Part shown: positions 8,938-18,292 of the stretch, one piece after another | Layout: each line of letters starts with the position of its first letter | How positions within the stretch are numbered: the stretch's first letter is position 1 | NCBI RefSeq assembly: GCF_000263595.1 | Contig: NZ_ADES01000007.1 | Span: forward strand, 1 to 64,000 | DNA length: 64,000 nucleotides | Reading direction: 5' to 3' | Origin: Gardnerella vaginalis 1500E | GTDB lineage: Bacteria > Actinomycetota > Actinomycetes > Actinomycetales > Bifidobacteriaceae | The notes under the pieces: generated by a model | Databases searched by the model: none | Told to the model about the DNA's origin: nothing | The model's input: only the letters and a program-made list of their open reading frames with translations | Program-made: the position numbers and the translations under genes

Positions 8938-9095
8938 CAAGCCAAAGCAGCGACAAAAACCCAGTTAAAACTCCGGCAAATGTTTCCCAAATACGCAAAT
9001 TCAGCTACAAAAGCCAGGTAAATTTCCGGCAAATGTTCCAAAAAACAGCCACTGCAGCAACAAACGCCGGAGAATTCCCCGGCAAATGTTCCACA
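8938..9095. repeat. 53-bp tandem repeat, family A, locus 1
   Basis: Units start at 8973, 9026 and 9079, exactly 53 bp apart, each opening with CCGGCAAATGTT. A decayed partial unit lies at about 8938-8972 and the third unit is cut short. At unit junctions GCCGG (9066-9070) faces CCGGC (9079-9083), a small hairpin. The same family recurs at 55414-55553. The array lies between the start of proS and the end of the PIF1-like helicase gene, so it occupies the proS upstream region. Confidence 0.85.
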
Positions 9096-9105
9096 AAAAA
9101 TCGCA

Positions 9106-10563
9106 CTAAAACTCGTCGCCGAAAGAAAACTCGTCCGTAACATCATTGCCGGAATTTTCAAAAAGACTAAACTCCTGCTGATCCGCGAAATCACCGTATG
9201 CGTTTTTAGCAACAAACACAGAAGCACCATCGCTAGCAAGCAGCTCACTCGCACGCTTTGAAGCATCGCGCAAAGATCCGTCCAACAGCACAGCATCCGA
9301 CGAAACACTAAACGCGCGATCATTAATGCCCTCTAAGTAAAGACCTTGCAGATTTTCCACGCGAGAAAGCGCAACATAACCCATTCCGGGAGCGAAAGTT
9401 CTACGCAAATCCATAACGGCACTATCAAGCGTCATACCTTGCGACTTATGAATCGTAATTCCCCACGCGCAACGAAGAGGCACTTGATTTACGCTAGCAA
9501 GTACAGTTTCGCCGTCCGTCATCTCCCACGCAGCAGGCTTAAGAGTTACAATATTGCCGTTTTCAAACTCAACAATCGGCCATCCACCCTTAGATTCAGG
9601 CGCAAAACGCAACACGCGCCCAACCGAGCCGTTTACGTACTGCTTATCTTGGTCGTTACGCAACGCCATCACAGCAGCTCCAGCCTTCAAAACTAAACGC
9701 TCCGGAGCAAGCATGTTCTTCTTTAAGCGCTCTACAAGATTTTTAGGTCCAGCTTGCGTTGCTACGAATTCGTGAGGCTCAGCATTAATTTCCGCAAGCT
9801 GCATATTATTTAAACCATCTGCTTGCGCGTTCGTTGGGAAAAGATGTACTGCAACTTCGTCATCTTGAGGATATTCGCCAAGACGGCTGGCCAACACTTG
9901 CTTATCGTCGTCACTTACTAGACCGCTACGAATATCTGTTAAAACATCAAGTAACTTACCGTCGTCTTGACGATGTTGCTCAGTTAAATAGCACACAACA
10001 GGTTTCAAAGCATCCCAGGCGAAAGATTCCGTAATATAGCCTTCCGGATTTTTTCCAGCTGCAGCATACTTTTCGCGCGACGAAATAAACTCCGGGCTCG
10101 GCTCGAACACGTCACGATTTCGCATAGAAGTGCTAACAGGAGGCAGCTGGAAGAAGTCGCCCGAAATAACTACTTGAAGCCCGCCGAAAGGAGCGGGATT
10201 TTTGCGCACTTTACGGCATACTTCGTCAACCATATCGAAAAGCCACGCGTGTATCATTGAAACTTCGTCCAGCACGAGCACATCCGTGGCTTTTATGCGC
10301 TTTCCTCGCCTAGCTCTAATGGTTTTAAGAAGCGTATCCGTAAGTGCGTTTGCAACTCCAACTCCACTCCAAGAGTGAATGGTTTGACCGTTTAAATGAG
10401 TTGCTGCGATTCCGGTAGAAGCCGTTACAGCCACGCTTAAACCGTTCTTTCGCATTTCGCGAATAGCTTCGTTTAATACGTAGGTTTTACCTGCACCCGG
10501 AGCGCCGGTAATGAACGCGCTTGCACCAGCGTTGATTATGGTTAGAGCTTCGGATTGCTTCAT
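9106..10563 (-). CDS. PIF1-like superfamily 1B DNA helicase
   Basis: 485 residues. Walker A is GAPGAGKT (20-27), Walker B is VLVLDEVSM (Asp99, Glu100), motif III is GDFFQLPPV (about 134), and the C-terminal RecA-like domain has TIHKSQGMT and YVALSRV (about 380-405). PIF1-type helicases unwind DNA 5' to 3' and help with replication barriers and recombination. AAAGG precedes the ATG. The protein ends in an acidic, Asn/Asp-rich tail with no added nuclease domain. It follows orn on the same strand with a 57-bp gap. Confidence 0.85.
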   Translation of the reverse strand: MKQSEALTIINAGASAFITGAPGAGKTYVLNEAIREMRKNGLSVAVTASTGIAATHLNGQTIHSWSGVGVANALTDTLLKTIRARRGKRIKATDVLVLDEVSMIHAWLFDMVDEVCRKVRKNPAPFGGLQVVISGDFFQLPPVSTSMRNRDVFEPSPEFISSREKYAAAGKNPEGYITESFAWDALKPVVCYLTEQHRQDDGKLLDVLTDIRSGLVSDDDKQVLASRLGEYPQDDEVAVHLFPTNAQADGLNNMQLAEINAEPHEFVATQAGPKNLVERLKKNMLAPERLVLKAGAAVMALRNDQDKQYVNGSVGRVLRFAPESKGGWPIVEFENGNIVTLKPAAWEMTDGETVLASVNQVPLRCAWGITIHKSQGMTLDSAVMDLRRTFAPGMGYVALSRVENLQGLYLEGINDRAFSVSSDAVLLDGSLRDASKRASELLASDGASVFVAKNAYGDFADQQEFSLFENSGNDVTDEFSFGDEF

Positions 10564-10620
10564 TGGCAGTACCTTTTATTGCGTTTAGTAGTCGCGCTTT
10601 ATTTAATAGTAGCGTTGTAT

Positions 10621-11328
10621 TTAGTAGTCGCGCTTTTCTGCAGAATTTACGTCTTCTAATGCTTCTCCGCGACGCTCGTAGTCACGAAGCAAGCTCGTGC
10701 TTTCAATATGCTGCGCGCCAGCTTTTGCTTGAGACTCACTTGGGCCTGGAGCTGGCACAAACATCATGTCACGGTAGTAACGAAGCTCATCAATCGACTC
10801 AATAATATCCGCGAGCGCACGGTGACCGCCATGTTTTGCCGGCTTATTGCGGTAAACGTCCGGATAAAGTCTGCGCGAAATTTCCTTCAACGTGCTTACA
10901 TCTATTACGCGGTAATGCAAATTTGCCATTAAATCTGGCATGTAACGGTCGAGGAACTTTTTGTCAGAACCAACTGAGTTTCCAGCAAGATGAGCTTTTC
11001 CGCGAGCCGGCAGGAAGCGCTTTACGTACTCAACTACCTGCTTTTGCGCTTCTTCCAAAGGCAAACCGTTCTTATTCCACTCGTCAACAAGTCCAGAAGA
11101 AGTGTGCATATTGCGCACGAAATCGTTCATATGAGCCACAGCAGCATCGCTCGGCTTAATCACTAAATCAATTCCGTCGTCTAAAACTTTCAAATTAAAA
11201 TCAGTTGGAACTACAGATACTTCGCATAATTCGTCGTGGAAAATATCAAGACCCGTCATCTCGCAATCAATCCAAATTAAACGCGATTCTTCCGGCGTAA
11301 ACGTAAGATCTTCCTTAGCTTCAGCCAT
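10621..11328 (-). CDS. orn: Oligoribonuclease
   Basis: A DEDD-family 3'-5' exoribonuclease of 235 residues that degrades the 2-5 nt end products of RNA decay. Exo I is [10 protein letters not shown] (Asp21, Glu23). Exo II lies in [19 protein letters not shown]. Exo III has the Tyr/His-type [10 protein letters not shown] ending. AAAGGAAC precedes the ATG at 11328. It has about 30 residues of extra C-terminal tail (residues about 200-235) beyond the compact enzyme. Confidence 0.93.
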   Translation of the reverse strand: MAEAKEDLTFTPEESRLIWIDCEMTGLDIFHDELCEVSVVPTDFNLKVLDDGIDLVIKPSDAAVAHMNDFVRNMHTSSGLVDEWNKNGLPLEEAQKQVVEYVKRFLPARGKAHLAGNSVGSDKKFLDRYMPDLMANLHYRVIDVSTLKEISRRLYPDVYRNKPAKHGGHRALADIIESIDELRYYRDMMFVPAPGPSESQAKAGAQHIESTSLLRDYERRGEALEDVNSAEKRDY

Positions 11329-11399
11329 TTTCGTTCCTTTCCTAATATTTTTTAGAACTCATCAGCCTACATCTTCCCACCGACTATTAACCGCTAAAA

Positions 11400-11777
11400 T
11401 CACATCTCTGGCATATCAGAAAGCGAAATTCTAGAATATGCCCCATTTTTCTTATCTTCAGGGTGAGGTTCCAAACCGATAATAGTTATTGACATATGAT
11501 CTGGACCATAAACCCAATACATTCGCATTGCACTACTTGTTTTATTCTCCAAGTATGATTGCCAGACTCTAACGCCATATCTATTTGTCAATTCTTCAAT
11601 ATCATGAGTATGCAATCCTGGATGCCTTGGATTTTCAGATAAGAGTTTCATAGATTTTCCCCATTTCTTATAAAGAGAAAGATCTTTTTTACTTATACTG
11701 CCTTCTAGAAACTCTTTCCGCAATCTCTCCCACATATTAGACATCTCTGGAATACCCATTCTAATATTGAAGTTCAT
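11400..11777 (-). CDS. Putative type II toxin, RelE-like
   Basis: 125 residues. The core reads KLLSENPRHPGL, then YGVRVWQSYLENKTSSAMRMYWVYGP and ITIIGLEPHPED, the strand pattern of a RelE/ParE-type fold, whose members cleave mRNA at the ribosome or poison gyrase. It has AGGAG before the ATG and begins 10 bp after a 79-residue gene, the classic antitoxin-first layout. I recall similar proteins annotated as toxins in bifidobacteria. Which activity it has is not visible. Confidence 0.65.
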   Translation of the reverse strand: MNFNIRMGIPEMSNMWERLRKEFLEGSISKKDLSLYKKWGKSMKLLSENPRHPGLHTHDIEELTNRYGVRVWQSYLENKTSSAMRMYWVYGPDHMSITIIGLEPHPEDKKNGAYSRISLSDMPEM

Positions 11778-11787
11778 TTACTTACTC

Positions 11788-12027
11788 CTAGAAGTCAGAA
11801 AGATCAACTGGTTCAGAAACTTTGCCAATATTAAAATTGCGAATTGCTTCATCCATACTTTTAAGAGTTCTAGAAGATATACTCTTTGGAATAGTAAGCT
11901 CGCGAGGCTCTAATAAAATACAACCATTATCGCATTCTTTAACATTGTAATAAGGGTATTTAGCACCACGCAAAGTTACACGCTTTTTACTATCAAGACG
12001 CACGTCATAATCTTTCACTACTTCCAC
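11788..12027 (-). CDS. Putative antitoxin of the adjacent RelE-like toxin
   Basis: 79 residues from a GTG at 12027 with GAGGTG seven bases upstream. The N-terminal half (DYDVRLDSKKRVTLRGAKY) resembles a short beta-strand DNA-binding region, such as AbrB/SpoVT-type swapped hairpins. The C-terminal half is a helix followed by an acidic end (EPVDLSDF) that could block the toxin. It would bind both the toxin and the palindrome in its own promoter. The family assignment is inference from size, order and operator. Confidence 0.6.
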   Translation of the reverse strand: MEVVKDYDVRLDSKKRVTLRGAKYPYYNVKECDNGCILLEPRELTIPKSISSRTLKSMDEAIRNFNIGKVSEPVDLSDF

Positions 12028-12045
12028 AAAATCACCTCATTTTTG

Positions 12046-12091
12046 GTGGGATATCCCACTAACTATATAATAATTTTATCCGTCTTGTCAA
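12046..12091 (-). promoter_or_regulatory. Promoter and palindromic operator of the toxin-antitoxin pair
   Basis: On the minus strand the -35 TTGACA (12086-12091) and -10 TATATA (12064-12069) are 16 bp apart. Immediately downstream, around the expected transcription start, lies the perfect 14-bp palindrome GTGGGATATCCCAC (12046-12059), 19 bp before the GTG start. A repressor bound there would block initiation, the usual autoregulation of toxin-antitoxin operons. Confidence 0.8.
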
Positions 12092-12148
12092 AACAAAAAC
12101 GACGAAAAGTTAGAAAGTAGCAAATAAGACTTAGCTAACTTTTCGCCG
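12091..12148 (-). terminator. Intrinsic terminator downstream of guaB
   Basis: CGAAAAGTTAG (12103-12113) pairs exactly with CTAACTTTTCG (12135-12145). With flanking G-U and G-C pairs the stem reaches about 14 bp. On the minus strand it is followed by GTTTTTGTTT (12100-12091). It lies 97 bp past the guaB stop and its T-run abuts the toxin-antitoxin -35 box, so it insulates the two units. Confidence 0.75.
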
Positions 12149-12163
12149 TTTAATGCAAAATTA

Positions 12164-12215
12164 TATGCGACTTATACACGACTTATACACGATTTATACG
12201 CGACTTAGTCGCATA
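12164..12215. repeat. 11-bp tandem repeat within an inverted repeat
   Basis: The unit GACTTATACAC occurs at 12169 and 12180, with a variant at 12191 and a partial copy at 12202. The block is bounded by TATGCGACT (12164-12172) and AGTCGCATA (12207-12215), which are exact reverse complements. It is transcribed as the 3' end of guaB mRNA, before the terminator at 12091-12148. Confidence 0.7.
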
Positions 12216-12244
12216 CATAGCGCGCAACTCGCACAACTTGCGAT

Positions 12245-13840
<1,596 letters not shown>

Positions 13841-14944
13841 CTACGAATTGCGAAGTTCAGGCAGGCGACGACGCAAGTACGGAAGCATTGTTAGCAACGA
13901 AAGCAGCGCAGCAGCAATAATCATGCCAATCAAAACGTACACAGCTTTAAAGAACAGAATCATAATAGAGCCGAACGCAATCAGCGCCGCCCATCCCCAC
14001 AAAATCAGCACAGCACCCTGCACAGAATGTCCAATGCGCAACATGCGGTGATGCAAGTGCATGCGATCCGGATGCATTGGCGACTGGCCTTTAGCAACAC
14101 GCCGAGTAATTGCAAGGCACATGTCTAGAACCGGCATGAACAGCACAAGAATCGGCAGCAAAATCGGCATAAATACAGGCAAATAAATACTCGTGTGCAC
14201 GGCGGAAGGATCCAAATGGCCGGTCATAATAATTGACGCGCACGTAATTAAGTAGCCGATTAGCATAGAGCCCGAGTCACCCATAAAAAGTTTCGCAGGA
14301 TGCCAGTTGTGCAAAATGAAGCCGACACACATTCCCACCATTGCAACGTCAATAAGAGTTGCCATTGATGCGTAGGATGGCGACGTGCGCGCAAGCATGT
14401 AAGAGTAGGTTGCGAAGGCGATTCCGCCGATTGCGACGATTCCGGAAGCCAAGCCGTCTAGTCCGTCTACGAAATTTACTGCGTTAATTGAGGCTACGAT
14501 AAGTATGGCAGTTATTGCGATTGATACGCTTGGCGATGCTGTTACGAGAGAGCCGAGCGGCAAAGTTACGATTTGCAACCCTCCCCACGCAACGAACACG
14601 GCTATAAGCAGCTGGCCGGCGAGCTTTAGCATCCAGTCTAAATCCCAAATGTCGTCGCATACCCCAAGCAGGCATATCATAACAGCGCCGGCGAGCACCA
14701 CCCACGGCTGATGCGTGCCAGCAAAAAGACCGGAAATAAACGGCATTGAGCTTGCGAAAGCCATGGCGACTGCGAATCCAAAAAGCATACCCACCCCGCC
14801 CATTCGAGGAGTCGGAATAGTGTGAACGTCGCGCGCGCGAACTTTGCCGACGGCTCCCACTTGAATCGCAAGATGTCGCACAAGCGGCGTAATCAGCCAC
14901 GTTGCTCCACCTGCAATTGCTGCAATAAATAGGTATACCCTCAT
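13841..14944 (-). CDS. wecA: Undecaprenyl-phosphate GlcNAc-1-phosphate transferase (MraY/WecA family)
   Basis: 367 residues, about 11 membrane helices. It transfers a sugar-1-phosphate, probably GlcNAc-1-P, from UDP-sugar to the polyprenyl phosphate carrier, starting a wall polysaccharide. Family motifs seen: RDVHTIPTPRMGG near the N-terminus, the Asp-rich VCDDIWDLD, NAVNFVDGLDGLASG, FMGDSGSM, and HPDRMHLHHRML, which marks WecA/TagO types rather than MraY. It lies downstream of tsaC in the actinobacterial prfA-prmC-tsaC-wecA order. The exact sugar is not shown by sequence. Confidence 0.88.
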   Translation of the reverse strand: MRVYLFIAAIAGGATWLITPLVRHLAIQVGAVGKVRARDVHTIPTPRMGGVGMLFGFAVAMAFASSMPFISGLFAGTHQPWVVLAGAVMICLLGVCDDIWDLDWMLKLAGQLLIAVFVAWGGLQIVTLPLGSLVTASPSVSIAITAILIVASINAVNFVDGLDGLASGIVAIGGIAFATYSYMLARTSPSYASMATLIDVAMVGMCVGFILHNWHPAKLFMGDSGSMLIGYLITCASIIMTGHLDPSAVHTSIYLPVFMPILLPILVLFMPVLDMCLAITRRVAKGQSPMHPDRMHLHHRMLRIGHSVQGAVLILWGWAALIAFGSIMILFFKAVYVLIGMIIAAALLSLLTMLPYLRRRLPELRNS

Positions 14945-15076
14945 CGGCTATGTCTTTCTGCTATTTTGATATTCGCGCGCATCTTTTTCGCGCATGCTTT
15001 CGCGCTTTCTTATTTGATTGTATCGATTTGATGGTACCGCAAAATTAGTAAATACTTTCGCTACTTCGCTACTTCG

Positions 15077-15799
15077 CTACTTTCGCAAAGCCTCGCGAAT
15101 TTCGCGCTCCGAAATCACGCCTTCGCGCAAAATCACAATGCCGTCTTCGTCTTTTGAATCCGCACCAACTACTGTGCTTGCTACGTGCGAGCGAGTCGGA
15201 CCTGCGTTCAAATACAGCGGAATTTCGTTACCGAAAGCCGCAAACGCTTCTTCCACGCTGTCTGCACTTTCGTTACCACTGCGATTCGCGCTAGAAGCGG
15301 CCAAAGGACCTGTAACTCGCAAAATTTGCATTAATTCCGGGCAATCCGGCACGCGCACGCCTTGAGTTGCTTGAGTTGCTTGAGTTGCTTGAGTTGCTTG
15401 AGTTTGCGCATCATTTTGCGCATCGTTTTGTGCATTGTTTTGCGCATCAGTTTCATTAGTTTTGCACAGCGTTGCAAGATTTGAAGCAACCGAGCCTTTC
15501 TTTGCGCGCGCAATCGGAGAATATCCGCCTGGAAGGAACTTTTTACCTAAAATATCCAGCGGTGACGGCAAATAAAGCCCAAGTTTTTCTAAATCTTCCA
15601 CTCCGCTCATTAAAATTTGCAGTGCCTTCGTGCGCGGCCTGCGCTTAAGCTCATAAATTTTTGCAACCGCGGCTTCATTGAACGGATCGCAAGCAACTCC
15701 ATACACGGTATCCGTTGGCACTACGATTACGCCGCCTTCGTTAATGATTTGCGCTGCCATTTGCAGTGATTCTTCGCTTATATTGCAAATTTTACTCAT
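15077..15799 (-). CDS. tsaC: Threonylcarbamoyl-AMP synthase (Sua5/YrdC/TsaC)
   Basis: 240 residues. It makes threonylcarbamoyl-AMP for the t6A37 modification of ANN-decoding tRNAs. The motifs PTDTVYGVACD, KIYELKRRPRTKALQILMSG and AASSANRSGNESA are present. ATG 15799 overlaps the prmC stop and has GAGG six bases upstream; an upstream in-frame start (15826) would lie inside prmC. The central region carries an insertion made of repeats: three NDAQ-like units, then QAT units from four copies of a 9-bp repeat (about 15362-15402). The repeats keep frame, so the enzyme is probably intact with a variable loop. Confidence 0.92.
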   Translation of the reverse strand: MSKICNISEESLQMAAQIINEGGVIVVPTDTVYGVACDPFNEAAVAKIYELKRRPRTKALQILMSGVEDLEKLGLYLPSPLDILGKKFLPGGYSPIARAKKGSVASNLATLCKTNETDAQNNAQNDAQNDAQTQATQATQATQATQGVRVPDCPELMQILRVTGPLAASSANRSGNESADSVEEAFAAFGNEIPLYLNAGPTRSHVASTVVGADSKDEDGIVILREGVISEREIREALRK

Positions 15800-16712
15800 T
15801 TTTAGCCTCTTTTTTGCATACAACAAATCTTGCTCTGTTCGTTAAATCGTTTTTGACTTCTGTGCTGCCAAATCCTATGTTTTTTGCATAATCTGCAAGC
15901 GCCTCACCTTGCGAAATATCGTGCTCCATCACCATCACTCCCCCGAAGCGAAGTAGCTCAAAAGCCGCGCGCATAATCTGTTCCGGAATAGCTAAGCCGT
16001 CTGCAGAACCGCCATATAGCGCAAGCGGCGGATCATACTCGCGCACTTCAACCTGCTTCGGCACTTGATTTTCCGGCACATAGGGCGGATTTGTGATTAC
16101 TAAATCTACTTTGCCGCAAATTTGTGCAAGTTCCGGCGTTAAATTCGAAATATGCGCTTTGGTTGCGTCTGCAAGAACAGCATGATAGCGACTGGAAATC
16201 TGCAGATTTTCATAAATTTTTGCAGTTTCTTCAAAATTTTTTCGCAAATATTGGAAAGCTTCAGGAGATTTTTCTACAGCCCATACTTGCGCGTCTGCAA
16301 CTTCCGTCACAGCAGACAATCCGATTGCTCCCGAACCTGCACACAAGTCTAAAACAATAGGATTTTTTAGATTATTTGCGCGAATCCAATCTATTCCTTC
16401 TTGAACCACAACTTCTGTTTCGGGCCGCGGCACAAAAACGCCTTTGCCAACTTGCAAATCCAAGTAGCGGAAAGGCGCGCGGCCAACAATATGCTGCAAC
16501 GGCTCGTGAGAGGCACGCCTAGATATAAAACCGCTATATTTACTAGCATAATCTGGCGAAAAATCGGTTAAATCGCCGAGTATTAGAGCCTTGTTTAGCT
16601 CAGCTAAGCTTACGCCGCAAGCTTTAGACAGCAGCAAACGCGCGTCGTATTCAGCAGACTCCACGCCTGCTTTGTGAAGACGCGCAATAGCATTTTGCAA
16701 AAGTTCGCGCAT
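15792..16712 (-). CDS. prmC: Release factor glutamine methyltransferase
   Basis: 306 residues. It methylates the Gln of the GGQ motif in RF1 and RF2 using SAM. An N-terminal helical domain (about 1-75) is followed by a Rossmann methyltransferase domain with VLDLCAGSGAIGL and the catalytic TNPPYVPENQV motif. It sits between prfA, the gene for its substrate, and tsaC, an arrangement common in bacteria. Confidence 0.95.
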   Translation of the reverse strand: MRELLQNAIARLHKAGVESAEYDARLLLSKACGVSLAELNKALILGDLTDFSPDYASKYSGFISRRASHEPLQHIVGRAPFRYLDLQVGKGVFVPRPETEVVVQEGIDWIRANNLKNPIVLDLCAGSGAIGLSAVTEVADAQVWAVEKSPEAFQYLRKNFEETAKIYENLQISSRYHAVLADATKAHISNLTPELAQICGKVDLVITNPPYVPENQVPKQVEVREYDPPLALYGGSADGLAIPEQIMRAAFELLRFGGVMVMEHDISQGEALADYAKNIGFGSTEVKNDLTNRARFVVCKKEAKNE

Positions 16713-16734
16713 TTTAAGAACCGTTTGGAAATTT

Positions 16735-16790
16735 TACTTAACTTAGTTATTTACTTAACTTACTTAGCTTACTTAAGTTACTCAGCTTAC
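16735..16790. repeat. Degenerate short tandem repeat between prfA and prmC
   Basis: Irregular repeats of ACTTA/CTTAGCTTA-type units fill the gap between the prfA stop and the prmC start, running to the prfA stop codon. The same kind of 9-bp expansion occurs elsewhere in the window (53770, 34400, 15362). Confidence 0.6.
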
Positions 16791-17888
16791 TTACTTAGCT
16801 TGCGCTAAACGGTCAGCTTCATCCGCCTGAATATCACTGTCAATAACAGGCTGCAAGTCGCCGTCAAGAACCTGGTCAAGATTGTACGCCTTGTAGTTTG
16901 TGCGATGATCCACAATACGATTTTCTGGGAAATTGTACGTGCGAATTCGCTCAGAGCGGTCCAACGAACGCACCTGCGAATGACGCATATCTGCAGCCTC
17001 AGCCGCCTCCTGCTCGTGCTTCATAGCGAGCAAACGTGACTTTAACACGCGAAGTGCTGCCGCACGGTTTTGAATCTGCGACTTTTCATCCTGCATGCTC
17101 ACCACAATGCCGGTTGGAATATGCGTCATACGAACAGCGGAATAAGTAGTGTTCACGGACTGTCCGCCAGGACCAGAGCTCATGAAAATGTCGATTTTAA
17201 GGTCTTTTGGATCGATTTCAATTTCGTCGTCATCTTCGTCTGCTTCTGGGAACACGATTACGCCGGCTGCAGAAGTTTGAATACGCCCCTGCGATTCTGT
17301 AACTGGGATTCGCTGCACGCGGTGCACGCCACCCTCATACTTCATGCTTGCCCACACGCCGTCTTCTGGAGCAGGCGTACCTTTTGCGCGAATCGCAAGC
17401 TGAACGTCTTTTACGCCGCCAAGTTCCGTTGAATTTTCGCTTTGGATTACGGTAGTCCAGCCGCGCTTTTCTGCGTAACGCATGTACATGCGCAATAAAT
17501 CGCCAGCAAATAGTGCAGCTTCTTCGCCGCCAGTGCCAGCTTTAATTTCCATAATCATATCGCGCGCATCATCCGGATCCCTAGGAATTAGCGCTGTGCG
17601 AAGCTTTTCTTTTGCTGCTGGAAGTTGCGCCTCTAAACGCTTAGCTTCTTCTGCAAAATCTGGATCGTCGCTTGCCATTTCGTTTGCGGCTTCAAAGTCA
17701 TCGCAAAGCTGCTTGTAATTTAGGTAAGCGTTTACGATTGAGCCGAGTTCTGCGTGCCTGCGGCCGAGTTTTCGAATAGCGTCCGGATTTGACGCAACTT
17801 CCGGACTACCCATACGACTTTCAATATCGCGATACTCTTCTAACGCGGTAACTGCTGCCGGAAATTGTTCCTCTACTGACTCAGCCAT
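16791..17888 (-). CDS. prfA: Peptide chain release factor 1
   Basis: 365 residues. It reads UAA and UAG in the ribosomal A site and triggers peptide release. The GGQ motif is in [17 protein letters not shown]. Domain 1 is an N-terminal coiled coil, and the C-terminal domain has [18 protein letters not shown]. Two adjacent ATGs occur (17891, 17888); AAGGA is six bases before the second, which I chose. It forms an operon with prmC downstream. Confidence 0.96.
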   Translation of the reverse strand: MAESVEEQFPAAVTALEEYRDIESRMGSPEVASNPDAIRKLGRRHAELGSIVNAYLNYKQLCDDFEAANEMASDDPDFAEEAKRLEAQLPAAKEKLRTALIPRDPDDARDMIMEIKAGTGGEEAALFAGDLLRMYMRYAEKRGWTTVIQSENSTELGGVKDVQLAIRAKGTPAPEDGVWASMKYEGGVHRVQRIPVTESQGRIQTSAAGVIVFPEADEDDDEIEIDPKDLKIDIFMSSGPGGQSVNTTYSAVRMTHIPTGIVVSMQDEKSQIQNRAAALRVLKSRLLAMKHEQEAAEAADMRHSQVRSLDRSERIRTYNFPENRIVDHRTNYKAYNLDQVLDGDLQPVIDSDIQADEADRLAQAK

Positions 17889-17925
17889 CATATTCCTTAA
17901 GTTAAAAATATTTAATTTAGCACAT

Positions 17926-17972
17926 AAAACGCCAGCCCCGATTTCGCTGATTACACGAAAGCAGGGCTGGCG
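17926..17972 (-). terminator. Intrinsic terminator of rpmE
   Basis: CGCCAGCCC (17930-17938) and GGGCTGGCG (17964-17972) form a perfect 9-bp GC stem. On the minus strand it is followed by TTTTATG. It begins 10 bp after the rpmE stop codon. Confidence 0.85.
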
Positions 17973-17981
17973 TCACAAAAG

Positions 17982-18194
17982 CTACTTAGTCTTCTTACCG
18001 TAGCGCTTCTCGAAGCGAGCCACGCGGCCGCCGGTGTCAAGAATCTTCTGCTTGCCGGTATAGAACGGGTGGCACTTTGAGCACACGTCAACCGTCATGT
18101 GATCGCCATCAGCGGTGGAACGAGTTACGAAAGTGCTGCCGCAAGAGCAGGTAACCTGCACTGCGTGATAATCGGGATGAATACCCTGCTTCAT
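17982..18194 (-). CDS. rpmE: 50S ribosomal protein L31, zinc-binding form
   Basis: 70 residues from the ATG at 18194, with AGGAG six bases upstream; the open frame runs on to 18239 but that extension is not part of L31. CSCGS and CSKC supply the four cysteines of the zinc-binding (C+) form. A terminator follows directly, so it is its own unit upstream of prfA. Confidence 0.95.
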   Translation of the reverse strand: MKQGIHPDYHAVQVTCSCGSTFVTRSTADGDHMTVDVCSKCHPFYTGKQKILDTGGRVARFEKRYGKKTK

Positions 18195-18215
18195 AATGTC
18201 TCCTATAGAATTCGG

Positions 18216-18229
18216 GCGACCCGGGTCGC
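18216..18229. promoter_or_regulatory. 14-bp palindrome in the rpmE leader
   Basis: GCGACCCGGGTCGC is a perfect palindrome centred 28 bp upstream of the rpmE start. It could be an operator, or in RNA a 5-bp stem with loop CCGG (an L31 autoregulatory leader). It does not look like a known zinc-regulator site to me. Confidence 0.4.
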
Positions 18230-18292
18230 AAAGCCCCAATAGCTAAGCGTGAACCGGAACCTTCGTAATTCTAGTCACCACCCTCGACGCGC

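Noticed and set aside
8973-9095. Family A repeats taken for a small CRISPR array
   Set aside because: Units are contiguous tandem copies whose whole length is similar; there are no unique spacers and no cas genes adjacent.
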